This document shows positions 50,903 to 60,520 of a stretch of 64,000 nt of DNA, one piece after another; the first letter of the stretch is position 1; each line of letters opens with the position of its first letter. The notes under the pieces were generated by a model. It was not told the DNA's origin and did not search any database. It saw only the letters and a program-made list of their open reading frames with translations. Origin of the DNA: an uncultured Clostridia bacterium. GTDB taxonomy: Bacteria > Bacillota > Clostridia > Christensenellales > Borkfalkiaceae. The stretch lies in the NCBI GenBank assembly GCA_934254825.1, contig CAKQMB010000001.1, positions 124,001 to 188,000 on the forward strand, written 5' to 3'. The translations under genes and the position numbers were made by a program.

Positions 50903-53900
50903 TTAGCCATTACTGCGGTTTGCGTACGCCGATGCGGAAGTTCCGTAAGCATACGTTGCTTTTGCGAGTTCTTTAAGTTCGGTCGCATAAGTCTGACTTG
51001 CCGCGATACGAGCGCAGTAGCTGCCCACGTCCGTGGTAAGGGTTTGAAGGACTTCGTCTGCGCGATATACCTTTACCGTAAACGTCTTACCGACATACTC
51101 TATCGCTTTCAAAGCCTCGCAGGTGTAAACGTGATATCCTTCGATAAGCGTAGTGTTCCATTCGGTTATTTCGGTTTTTCCGATATAGTATTTATAGCTC
51201 GGATTTTCTTCGAATACACTGTCTTTAACCGCGAATACGAGGTTGTTCGCATTGTCGAATCTGACGCTTACATAAACGATAGTTTCACCCTCTCTTACGG
51301 AAGTGTCCGTCATTTCGACGTTGCTCTGAGTCATTCCGAGTTTTGTTATACGAGACTGAATGTCGGCAATATCCGCTTCGTCCGCTTTACGATATTTCAT
51401 TGCGGCAAGACCGTAATACATAACGTCGGCGGCGAGCTGTTTGGTTACCTGAGCGTTGTTTGCGTTGGTATATGCCTTTTCGAGATAATCCGCAACGCTG
51501 TAATTTTCGATTATGTCGTGAGCTTCGCCGTCCGTGTAGACAATAGTGATATCTCTTCCGATCATCTGAGGAGTAATTCCTCTGAATACATACTTGCCCG
51601 CATATCTGCCGCCTGCCGTGTATTCGACGAATTCGGTAAGAGTCTCTTCCGTCATAACTCCGTTCTTCATATACTTGACGACTACAACCGTGTTGTCGGT
51701 CTTGGTCTTTACATAATAGTTGAACGAAATGTCTTCGCCGAGCGTTACGCTTGCGCCGAGGATAAGTTTCTCTATAACTCCGTAAGCTCCGTTGACTTCG
51801 ATGAGCTTGTAACCGTCTTTAAGAAGGCTTGCTTCGATTTCTCCGGAGAACGTTCCGCCGGAAATCGCAACTATCTTCGCGCTGTTATCGAACGCGCTTT
51901 CGGTCGTTCCGTCCAAAGCGTAAGCCTTGACAGCCGTGCCGTTTACGGAAACGAACTTACCGCCCGTAATCGTTACGGAAGCGATATCGCCGTAGCCCGT
52001 GCGTTTGATTATCGAAACGGCAGAACCGTCGATAACGGAACCGTCGCCTGCGGCTTCGATCGTACCGTTACCCGTGATAACCGTTTTATCTCCGCTTATC
52101 GCAAGCGTACCCGCGCAAACCTGTACGCCGACTTTACCCGTTATTTCGGAATCGACGATATTAAGGCTGCCCGTTGACGGGAAGTAAATAGCTACTCCGT
52201 CGCTCGAAGTAATTACGGAATTCTTAACGCTTACCGTTATATTCGTTGCGGTGCCGTTGGTTACGATTGCGTAATCTTCCGCGGTGATTTCGACGTCTTC
52301 GACGTTCAATTCCACATTGCTTATTCCTTCCGGAACAGAGAACGCGGAGTTGGAGGAAGCAACTTTACCGTTTTTGATCGTAAGTTTTGCTCCGCTTTCA
52401 AATTCGAAGCAGTTGCCGTAACCCGAGAAGCTGTAAGTCTTTCCGTTAAGGTTAAGAACAACGTCTCCCCAATCCGAACGGATTTTAAGGTTTGTACCCG
52501 CAACGTAATCGTTCATAAGCTTGACTTCGCCGAGTTTAAGAGCCGATACGAGCTGACCGTAAATACGTTCTTCGCCGCTTACCGTTACGAGGAAGCCGCC
52601 GTTTACTATCATTGCTTTCGCTTTGTCGTCCGCAACCATATAAACGCCGCTGTCGAGTTCGACTTTGTTTCCGCCGTTTGTCGCGTTAAGAAGGATATCT
52701 CCTTCGATAACGAGTTTCAACGGATTGCTGTTTGTGGAAAGGACTTTCATCGGCATTACGCCCGTGATTATCGACTGAGCGCTTGCGCTGTTCTTTACCG
52801 TGATTACGCCCGCGCTTCCGCCCACTTCGACATTTAAGCCGAACGCGGCGGGATTTGCGGCATTTGCGGAAACGCTCGAACCGTCTATGCTGTAACCGTT
52901 AAGGTCTATAATAACTCCGTCGACAAGCGCGTAGAGCGTACCCTGAGTTCCCGTAAGAACGATATTGCTGAGGAGAACTACCGTATCTCCCGATCTTGCT
53001 TTATCGAAAGCCGCCTGAATGCTTCCGTATTTAACGTCGCCTATCATAGCGACATACGAGCCTTCTATAACGCTGTAAGAAGTTCCGCGTTTGGAAACGA
53101 TATATCCGTCCGCGCAAAGCTCATCCATATTGTCGGGTATCGACGAGAAGCTGCCGCCTTTTACCTTAACAACTTTCGAACTGTTATCGAACGCGCTTTC
53201 CGTCTTATCTTTATAAGCGAACGCTCTGATTGCCGTTCCGTTTGCGGAAGTAAACGTTCCGCCCGTGATTTCGACGGACGTTAAGCCCGCGTATCCTTCA
53301 CGGTCGATTATCGAAACAGCCGAGCCGTCGAATACGGGACCGTCGCCTTCGTGAGCTTCGGCAGCTCCCGTTGCTGTGATCTGAGCATTGCCACTTATCG
53401 AAAGCGTACCTGCGCAGATCTGAACGCCGATCTTACCCGTGATAGCGCCGCCCTCGATAATGAGGTCGCCCTTCGGGTTGTAAATCGCCGCGCCGTTTTC
53501 CGCGGTAACGGTTGCGCCGTCTTTAATAGTGATAACGGTGTTGTGTTCGTTTAATCCCTGAGTGGTTATAGCGTAGCCGCCCTTGCTCGTTGCCTTACCG
53601 TAAAGGGTTACTTCTCCGCCTTCGAGATAAATCGCGGGCTGAGTCGTTCCGCCGTCGAGCGTTACGTCGTCGGCAACGGTTACGTTTCCGTGGCTGTTGA
53701 CTTTGAGCGCGGGTTTGCTCGTTCCGTCCGTCGCGGTACTTAAAACAGTACCGTTTTTGATAACGACGTTAGCGTAGCTGACAAGGATCACGCCGCCGTC
53801 CGTCGAAAGACTCTTGGAAAGAGTGTGTCCGCCGAGGTCTATTTCTACGTTATAAGTTACGGAAGCCGTTCCGCTGATAGTGAAGTTACCTTCGAAATCT

Positions 53901-56900
53901 CTGAGAAGTGTTATCTTCTTGGCGTTTTCGGTTGTAATGTTTTCGTTGAAATAACGAACAGTGCCGTCATTGTATTCAACCATTACAGCCGCCGTAGAGA
54001 TATTTATTACATAGAAGTTGCTACCGTTTCTGTCTACGACATAACCCTCGGGAGGTGTGAGCGGATTGCCTTCGAGCGTACCGCCGTTCAACATAAAGTA
54101 ACCACCGCTGTTGCTTTCGCCGTAAAGAAGAATCGTACCGTTGTTGATTATCTTACCGCCGAGTACCGCAGCCAAACGTTTAGCTGTTTTAGGAATAGTT
54201 ACCGTTACGCCTTCGGCAATCGTAAGAGTTCCCGTGACATCTAAGAATTTACCGTCGGGGATAATGAGATCGCTTGTAAGAACGTAAGTTCCGCTTACTA
54301 CTACGAATTTGTATTCGTTTTCAGCTGCGTAAGCGAATGCTTCGTCGAGCGAAGAGAACTCTGCGACAACCTTGCCGTTATATCCGCTTGCAACGTAGAA
54401 TACCATCTTTACGCCGTAAGTTCCGTCTTCGTTTTCGACAACGTTAAATCCGTCTTTCAACCACTCGTCTTTGAGTTCGGTTTTGAACGTACCGTCGGAG
54501 ATTTCATACAAACCGCCGTCGAATATCGTGTCGACAGAGCCGCCCTCGATAGTCGTGAGAGAACCTAAGCTGCCGTTCTTATCGGCAACGGTGTTTTCGC
54601 CCGCGATATAACCGATTTCGGTTTCTTCGCCTCTTACGATAAGGTGTCCGTGAACGGACGTTGCGGGAGCGGTCGTAGTGTTGACGAATACTGTTCCGAT
54701 AACCGAATTTTCAACGGTTACTTCGACGTTTCCGCCTACCCAGAGATCGTTTGCCGCGTAATAATTTTCATCGTTAAGTTCCGTCGTTCCGGTACTGCCG
54801 GTCAACGTGGAGTTCCTGATCGTTGCGTGCGATCCGCCGCCCGAGATATGAATACCCGAGCCGTATTTCATTCCGCCGCCGTTTGTCGAAACAACGGTAT
54901 CGAACACTGTCTCGCCCGCGCCGCCTTCGTTAATGAATATCTTGGAAACTCCGTTACCGTTAAGCGTTACGTTCTTGAACGTAAGCGTTCCTCTTGCGGA
55001 GGTGGTACGATAGAACATTCCCGCTTTGTCGCTTGCAATATACTTAGTCGCCTTGATTTCGTAGCCCGCACCGTCGATTGTGATTGCTTTTCCGATAGCG
55101 ACCTGTTCACTGAGAAGAATGTCTTTGATAAGAGTTATCGTGTCGCCGTCTTTTGCCGCTTCGACAGCCGCGTTAAGGCTATCGTATTTAACTTCGCCGA
55201 TCTTAACGAGATATTCGCCGACCTTAACTCCGTAAGTTCCGTCTTCGTTTTCGGTCGGGATAAATCCGCTCTCGCAATAGCTTTCGTCTACCGCAGAAGC
55301 AAACGTACCGCCCGAAACCTGAGGCTTACCGCCCGCGTTCGCGCAATCGTCGGTTATTCTCCAATTCGTTATGTCGAGCGTTCCGCCCGTAATGTTAAGC
55401 TTCGGAACTACGCTGCCCGTAATATCCATTACGATTTCGCCCGTGAAGTTCGCGTCGCCGCCGATTTCGGTGTTACCTACGCTTTCGCCCTCTTTCCACG
55501 CGTCCGTCCAGAGCTGACCGCTGATCGTACCGCCGGTTATCGACGCGTTGAACCAGTTCTGAATTGCCGAGTGCTTAGAAGTGATTTCGCCGCCCGTCAC
55601 ATAGAGATTTCCGAGCGCGCCGTTTTTGATTGCAATAAAGTTAAGCTGAGTGAGCTTACCGCCTTTAACGTAAAGCGTTGCGCCGGGGTCGTCGTCTCCG
55701 TTGCAGATAAGCGACGAACCGACCATTTCTCCGCTCGGATTAGCCTGTTCATAACCGGAATTATTTGTGATTGTTCCGGACTCGATCGTCATTGTGCCGA
55801 GGTTGAGGATTACATAGTAAGAAGTTTCGCCTACCGTTCCGTTATCCTCACGCTTAATAGTACCCGTCGAATTTGTCGAATCTTTAATTACGACCGTGCC
55901 GTAGTTAAGAATCGCCGCTTTCGCCGTTCCAGTTCCGCCGCTTAACGTAAATCCGTTAAGATTGAGAGTTATGTTTTTGCCCGCTTCGATCGTTACGTTT
56001 TCGGTTGTGTCCGCAACAAGTTTTATTATTGCGTTTTCCCCTGCCGCGTTTACAGCCGCCTGCAAAGATTCGTAGCCGACAGTGTCTATTCCGGCAATAT
56101 ATTTACCCTCTTTAAGACCGTAAGTTCCGTCTCCTTTGTCTTCGAGAACGTAACCGTCCGCAAGATATTTGTAATCGAGTGCGGAGTCGAACGTACCGCC
56201 CGAAATCGAGCCGCTCTTAACGGCAATCGTTCCCTTGAAATCGCCGCCCGTAACGGAAGTCGTGGAACTTCTTGCAACAATCGCCTGAGGAGCGTCGATC
56301 ACACCGTCGTTTATAGTAATAACGGAGTTGTAGCTACCGTTAATGCCGGTTACGCTCGTTTCTTTTCCGTCGGGATCTTTGTTGACAAGAACAGAACCTC
56401 CGTTCATCGTGAACGTTGCGCCGATCGCAAGGTTTACGGCAAAGTTCATACGCTTGAAATCTGCTTTGACAACGCCGCCGTTAAGAACGAATTCTCCGCC
56501 CCTCGCGACTTTTACGGCGTTGCCCGAATTAGCCATACCTTCGGTAGTGATCGTTCCGCTTTCGAGCGTAAATTTACCGCCGTCGGCAACGTTTACGATA
56601 AGACCGGAAGTACCGGTATAATCGGAGCAAATCAAACCGCCTTCCGCGCTGTCTTTAACGGTAAGTTCTCCCGTTACGTTAATCTGCTCTTTCTGAGCGG
56701 TATATCCGCTTACTTTAAGCGTTTTGCCGTTAAGATCGATAGTTATTTTCTTATCGATAACAACCTGTTTGCCTGTAACGGTAATATCTTCGAGAAGAGT
56801 TATCGTATCGCCGTCGACAGCCGCCGCCAAAGCGTCTTCGAAAGAAGCGTAATAAGCGTCTCCGATATGAACAACGACATTGTTTGCGACAACATTGTCG

Positions 56901-59900
56901 TCTATAACGATTTTCGTTACGTTTTTCGCAGAGAAATCGCTACGGTAATAGAAACCTAAGAAACCGTTCGTCGTAGGTCCGCTGATAAGTCCGTCGAGAG
57001 AATCCTCAACCTTGTTTCCGCTGAGAACCGTTTCGCAAGAATCGTACTCTCCGCTATCGGACGTTCCGATAAGCGCGCCGATAAACGGATGAGATAAATA
57101 CTGATAATATACTATGGAATGTTCGGCATAGAAATCCTCGCCGAGCAATCCTTCGAACGATATGTTTTTAACTGTGTTGTTTGTTATAGTCGCTTTTACG
57201 TCGCGGTGAATAAATCCTACAAGTCCGCCGAAAGACGCACCCTGTACGTCGGAATATTTTGTGCTTGCGGCTTTTATCTCAACGTTTTCGACCTTACAAT
57301 CGCTGATGTCGAGCGTGGAGTTTTCCATCTGGAAGCCGAGAAGACCCGCGCACTTCTGTTCGCCCGTAACTACGGAATTGCTTATCGTAACGTGTTCGAT
57401 CGTGCAGGAATAGGAAGCGCCCGCAAGAACCGCGGCTCTTACGCCCTGAACGTTTGCGTTTATAATATTAAGGTTTTTAACCGTACCCGTAAGAACATAG
57501 AACAAACCGCTGTAATTACCCGATTCGGTAATCGAAAGATTGCTTATCGTATGTTCGCAACCGTCGAACGTTCCGCCGAATCCCGTAAGATATCCGTTTC
57601 CCGCGGAAGTATATTCAACGCCCGTCATATCGATATCGCAATCGAGCTTTACGGTTTCGCCTTTATATGTATTGGTTTTGGTTACGCTTGCCGCGAATTT
57701 CGCAAGTCCCTGACCGTTGTTGATATGCCATACGCCGTCTGCGTCTTTGAAGAAATGAATTTCTCCGTTGACAACGTCGGACACGGCGGTTTCCTTGCCG
57801 TCCTTAACGCCGTTTTCGGTGTCTACCGTTTCGGCAACGGTGTTGGCATTGCAACTGAACACGAGATTTTCGCTCGTGAACGCTTTGTTGTTCGCCGCGG
57901 CGTCGTCGTATACGAGATATCCTTTGCCCGTTACGTTGTTCTTTTCGAACGTGATTTCGGGAACGGTCGTCATTGTGAGCAACTTCTCGTGAAGAGTTAT
58001 CGCGTTGCCGCCCGTAAGATTAAGATTGTTGTCCGTAACCTTTGCCGAAGAAAGGCTCGAAAGCTGAACGCACGAACGACCCGTATCGGTTACCGAAATC
58101 GTATTTTCGGAAATTTCCGCTTTGATATTAGCGTGGTCAATATTGATTCCGCGCGCATAACCGCTTATTTTATTACCGGTTATGAAAAGCTTGTTTCCGC
58201 CTTTGCACTGAGCAAAGATAGCGTATGCGTTACTGTCGCCCGAATAATTCGTACCGTCAAACGTACAGTTTCTGATGGTGTACGTCATTTTGTCTTGGTT
58301 TTCGAAATTATCGTAAACGTAAAGTCTGCCGCGGAAAACGCAATCCTCGATAATCATCTCGGCAAACGTAACCGATTTATTCGAACCCTCGGTGGCGATA
58401 GTAGCCGAAGCCCCGACGGTTGTGGACGTCTTGCTTGTGAATTCGATATTTTTTATTTTAAGCGTTCCGGCGCTTGTAAACAAGCTGTCGTAACCGCCGG
58501 CAACGTATGCCTGAACGTTTCCGTTCGTGATCTGAGCCTTATTATTGTTTTCGTCGTTTATGCCGATTATCGAATAGCTCGTTCTCGCGATCTGGTGGTT
58601 TCCGCCGACAGTGCAATCGATATTGTTTCCATTCGACTGCAACGAAGTGAAACCGGGCATTACGCCGTGAACGTAATACTTAACTTCCATTACGGAACCG
58701 CTTACGCCCGCATATTTGTAAAGCGGAGCGGAATTATCGGTAACGTCGAGATATCCCTTTCCCCATGTTACGCCGAACAAAGCCATATACGCTTCGTTGG
58801 CGGCTTTATTGGTGGAATACGCAACGCCTTCGTAAAGTTTCTTAGCCGCGACGATATCTTCTTCGGCAACGTTGTCGCCGTAAATAAGCTCGATCGTCGT
58901 ATAGTTATCGCCCGCAATGTAAGGAGTATCGGAAACGGTAACAGTAGTTTCCGCCTTGTCGTCGCTCGCGACATTTCCGGACGCATCGTAATATCCGGGC
59001 TGCTGAACGGTAACGTTCGCCTCGGTATTCTTAACCGAAACGGCTACGTCGTTGGAAGACTGACCTTCTCTGCCGTCGCCGACGAGAACGTCTCCGTTAT
59101 TTCCTACGGTATTTACGAACGTACAACCGTCGACGGTTGCGCCCATAGTTCCGTCCGCACTGTTTACGAAACGCACGGGAGCGGCAAAAGCTTTCCAATC
59201 GCCTTCGTCTCCGCAGGAGTCGAACGTACAGTTTTCAACCGTGAGCGACATATCGCCGTTCGTTTTATGGTTGAAGTTTACGGGAACCTGCGAACCCGTG
59301 AACGAGCAATCGCTTATGACGATTTTACCGTCCGCATTGCTGTAAAGCGAGGTAGCGGCGGTCAAAAAGTCGCATCCGACGATATTGAAATTGTTTACGC
59401 CCGTTTTTCCGCTTATGTAAACGCGCTGAACGTTGGTCTTGCCGTCGATAGCCTTTCCGTCGCAATCGTAAAGATTGACGTTCACCGTGTAATTCGTGTT
59501 TCTCTGACCCCATACGCCGAGATTTCCGAGTTTATAAGCGGTTATCGTAACGTCATCCGAAAGATAACTGCCCGAATTGACCTGTTTCCCTGTCGTACGG
59601 CTGTACGGGAACGTGTCGACCTCTATATCGCACTCGCCGTCCGAAATATACGCGCCGTTACCGTAAACGGTAAGGTCGTCTTCGACGTGACCGTGCGTCA
59701 TGTAGCCTACGTCCGCGCCGGGGCGGCAAACGATCGTGATCGCTCCCCCGTCCGACATGTAAGAAGCCGTAAGAGCCGCGGCAAACGTAGCGGCATAACC
59801 GCTGCCGCCGTTCGTCTTCCAATAAACGGGTGTGGTTTCGTCCCACGCCGCGTCATCGAGAAGTTCGAGCGAAGAGTTTGCGTCTCCGAGTGCGGCAAAA

Positions 59901-60079
59901 GCGTCGTTTAAGTCGGCATATTCGATTTCGCCGACTTTCGCAACCGCGCTTCCCGCGGCGGCTTTTGCCTGTCTGTTTTTGAAAACCGAAAGATTTCCTA
60001 TGCCGAAAACCGTAAGCGCAACGCACAAAAGCGACGCCAGGATCAACGACAAGGACTTTTTATTCGTTCCTGTTTTCAT
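50903..60079 (-). CDS. Giant secreted repeat protein, 3058 aa, parallel beta-helix type
   Basis: Signal peptide (about 1-41, ending RQAKAA). The body is a chain of right-handed beta-helix/pectate-lyase-like repeats. Module headers recur as KVGEIEYADLNDAFAAL (about 46), HIGDAYYASFEDALAAAVDGDTITL (about 1068), VGYESLQAAVNAA (about 1328), KIGEVKYDSLNAAVEAAKDGDTITL (about 1625) and MIGDVKYGSIQAAFDKARSGDTVVL (about 2345). The closers are DGY/F...EDGTYG. Segments near 2253 and 2681 (DGSAVSII...TESAFDNS) are near-duplicates. The last 290 residues, from LGASVTLGEDISFNYYV, form a distinct domain. No LPXTG, SLH or membrane anchor is seen. It is likely a surface adhesin or glycan-binding protein; no catalytic residues were recognised. 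Confidence 0.88.
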   Translation of the reverse strand: MKTGTNKKSLSLILASLLCVALTVFGIGNLSVFKNRQAKAAAGSAVAKVGEIEYADLNDAFAALGDANSSLELLDDAAWDETTPVYWKTNGGSGYAATFAAALTASYMSDGGAITIVCRPGADVGYMTHGHVEDDLTVYGNGAYISDGECDIEVDTFPYSRTTGKQVNSGSYLSDDVTITAYKLGNLGVWGQRNTNYTVNVNLYDCDGKAIDGKTNVQRVYISGKTGVNNFNIVGCDFLTAATSLYSNADGKIVISDCSFTGSQVPVNFNHKTNGDMSLTVENCTFDSCGDEGDWKAFAAPVRFVNSADGTMGATVDGCTFVNTVGNNGDVLVGDGREGQSSNDVAVSVKNTEANVTVQQPGYYDASGNVASDDKAETTVTVSDTPYIAGDNYTTIELIYGDNVAEEDIVAAKKLYEGVAYSTNKAANEAYMALFGVTWGKGYLDVTDNSAPLYKYAGVSGSVMEVKYYVHGVMPGFTSLQSNGNNIDCTVGGNHQIARTSYSIIGINDENNNKAQITNGNVQAYVAGGYDSLFTSAGTLKIKNIEFTSKTSTTVGASATIATEGSNKSVTFAEMIIEDCVFRGRLYVYDNFENQDKMTYTIRNCTFDGTNYSGDSNAYAIFAQCKGGNKLFITGNKISGYARGINIDHANIKAEISENTISVTDTGRSCVQLSSLSSAKVTDNNLNLTGGNAITLHEKLLTMTTVPEITFEKNNVTGKGYLVYDDAAANNKAFTSENLVFSCNANTVAETVDTENGVKDGKETAVSDVVNGEIHFFKDADGVWHINNGQGLAKFAASVTKTNTYKGETVKLDCDIDMTGVEYTSAGNGYLTGFGGTFDGCEHTISNLSITESGNYSGLFYVLTGTVKNLNIINANVQGVRAAVLAGASYSCTIEHVTISNSVVTGEQKCAGLLGFQMENSTLDISDCKVENVEIKAASTKYSDVQGASFGGLVGFIHRDVKATITNNTVKNISFEGLLGEDFYAEHSIVYYQYLSHPFIGALIGTSDSGEYDSCETVLSGNKVEDSLDGLISGPTTNGFLGFYYRSDFSAKNVTKIVIDDNVVANNVVVHIGDAYYASFEDALAAAVDGDTITLLEDITVTGKQVVIDKKITIDLNGKTLKVSGYTAQKEQINVTGELTVKDSAEGGLICSDYTGTSGLIVNVADGGKFTLESGTITTEGMANSGNAVKVARGGEFVLNGGVVKADFKRMNFAVNLAIGATFTMNGGSVLVNKDPDGKETSVTGINGSYNSVITINDGVIDAPQAIVARSSTTSVTGGDFKGTIAVKSGSISGGTFDSALDYKYLADGYVLEDKGDGTYGLKEGKYIAGIDTVGYESLQAAVNAAGENAIIKLVADTTENVTIEAGKNITLNLNGFTLSGGTGTAKAAILNYGTVVIKDSTNSTGTIKREDNGTVGETSYYVILNLGTMTIESGTITNNSGYEQANPSGEMVGSSLICNGDDDPGATLYVKGGKLTQLNFIAIKNGALGNLYVTGGEITSKHSAIQNWFNASITGGTISGQLWTDAWKEGESVGNTEIGGDANFTGEIVMDITGSVVPKLNITGGTLDITNWRITDDCANAGGKPQVSGGTFASAVDESYCESGFIPTENEDGTYGVKVGEYLVKIGEVKYDSLNAAVEAAKDGDTITLIKDILLSEQVAIGKAITIDGAGYEIKATKYIASDKAGMFYRTTSARGTLTFKNVTLNGNGVSKIFINEGGAGETVFDTVVSTNGGGMKYGSGIHISGGGSHATIRNSTLTGSTGTTELNDENYYAANDLWVGGNVEVTVENSVIGTVFVNTTTAPATSVHGHLIVRGEETEIGYIAGENTVADKNGSLGSLTTIEGGSVDTIFDGGLYEISDGTFKTELKDEWLKDGFNVVENEDGTYGVKMVFYVASGYNGKVVAEFSSLDEAFAYAAENEYKFVVVSGTYVLTSDLIIPDGKFLDVTGTLTIAEGVTVTIPKTAKRLAAVLGGKIINNGTILLYGESNSGGYFMLNGGTLEGNPLTPPEGYVVDRNGSNFYVINISTAAVMVEYNDGTVRYFNENITTENAKKITLLRDFEGNFTISGTASVTYNVEIDLGGHTLSKSLSTDGGVILVSYANVVIKNGTVLSTATDGTSKPALKVNSHGNVTVADDVTLDGGTTQPAIYLEGGEVTLYGKATSKGGYAITTQGLNEHNTVITIKDGATVTAENGAAIYNPKGDLIIEGGAITGKIGVQICAGTLSISGNAQITATGAAEAHEGDGPVFDGSAVSIIDREGYAGLTSVEITGGTFTSANGTAIRAFAYKDKTESAFDNSSKVVKVKGGSFSSIPDNMDELCADGYIVSKRGTSYSVIEGSYVAMIGDVKYGSIQAAFDKARSGDTVVLLSNIVLTGTQGTLYALVDGVIIDLNGYSIDGSSVSANAANPAAFGLNVEVGGSAGVITVKNSASAQSIITGVMPMKVLSTNSNPLKLVIEGDILLNATNGGNKVELDSGVYMVADDKAKAMIVNGGFLVTVSGEERIYGQLVSALKLGEVKLMNDYVAGTNLKIRSDWGDVVLNLNGKTYSFSGYGNCFEFESGAKLTIKNGKVASSNSAFSVPEGISNVELNVEDVEITAEDYAIVTNGTATNITVSVKNSVITSSDGVAIYFPSTGSLNIVDSEITGKVGVQVCAGTLAISGDKTVITGNGTIEAAGDGSVIDGSAVSIIKRTGYGDIASVTITGGKFVSVNGTAVKAYALDGTTESAFDNSAKIVAISGGTFSGEIEASLLKDGYKLIEVNGAYGVIEKLILGASVTLGEDISFNYYVKTKTDNTVVVVKYMKNGVMTEETLTEFVEYTAGGRYAGKYVFRGITPQMIGRDITIVYTDGEAHDIIENYSVADYLEKAYTNANNAQVTKQLAADVMYYGLAAMKYRKADEADIADIQSRITKLGMTQSNVEMTDTSVREGETIVYVSVRFDNANNLVFAVKDSVFEENPSYKYYIGKTEITEWNTTLIEGYHVYTCEALKAIEYVGKTFTVKVYRADEVLQTLTTDVGSYCARIAASQTYATELKELAKATYAYGTSASAYANRSNG

Positions 60080-60195
60080 CTCTTTACCTCCGATTAAATT
60101 GCTTTGATTTTCTTGTTTACTTCATCGATTTCGGACGCTTGTCAAAGGCTTGTTCGAAAGGCGCTTTGACCCCATAATCCTATTTTCTCGTGTAC

Positions 60196-60224
60196 ATTAT
60201 AAAGGCATTTCGCATTTTTGTCAA
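60196..60224 (-). promoter_or_regulatory. Consensus promoter of the giant protein gene
   Basis: Perfect TTGACA (60224-60219), 17 bp, perfect TATAAT (60201-60196) on the minus strand. The leader is about 115 nt. The ribosome binding site is GGAGGTAAAGAG before the ATG at 60079. Confidence 0.88.
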
Positions 60225-60274
60225 CTGTTTTATATATATTATATAACCGTTTTTGTCGCGCGGGCGGTCGCGTT

Positions 60275-60320
60275 TTCTTCGCGCTGGCAATTTCGATTTC
60301 TTCGCGCTGGCAATTTCGAT
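60275..60320. repeat. Two 23-bp direct repeats
   Basis: TTCGCGCTGGCAATTTCGAT occurs twice with a 23-bp period, followed by a degraded third unit (TTCGCCGCGCAGGC). They lie upstream of the giant protein promoter, in the gene-free stretch 60225-60520. Confidence 0.85.
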
Positions 60321-60409
60321 TTCGCCGCGCAGGCTATTACGGGAATTTCGGAAAGACTAAATATTATGTGAAATTAAGAGAAAAACTTATTGATTACGGC
60401 TGTTTTTTC

Positions 60410-60438
60410 TTGCTTTCAAGGCGTTTATGTGCTATCAT
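60410..60438 (+). promoter_or_regulatory. Promoter of the activase-type operon
   Basis: TTGCTT (60410-60415), 17 bp, TATCAT (60433-60438), about 83 bp before the start at 60521. Confidence 0.6.
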
Positions 60439-60520
60439 ACGGATATAATGGGTGGAGTATGCCCCTGTGTAAAAAACAGCGGAGATCCCGCCGATTGAGA
60501 GATCGTTGAGAGAGTGTTGA

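Noticed and set aside
57119..59911. 930-aa open frame on the plus strand opposite the giant protein gene
   Set aside because: It is a long antisense shadow, explained by the codon bias of the real minus-strand gene. It has no ribosome binding site or recognisable domain.
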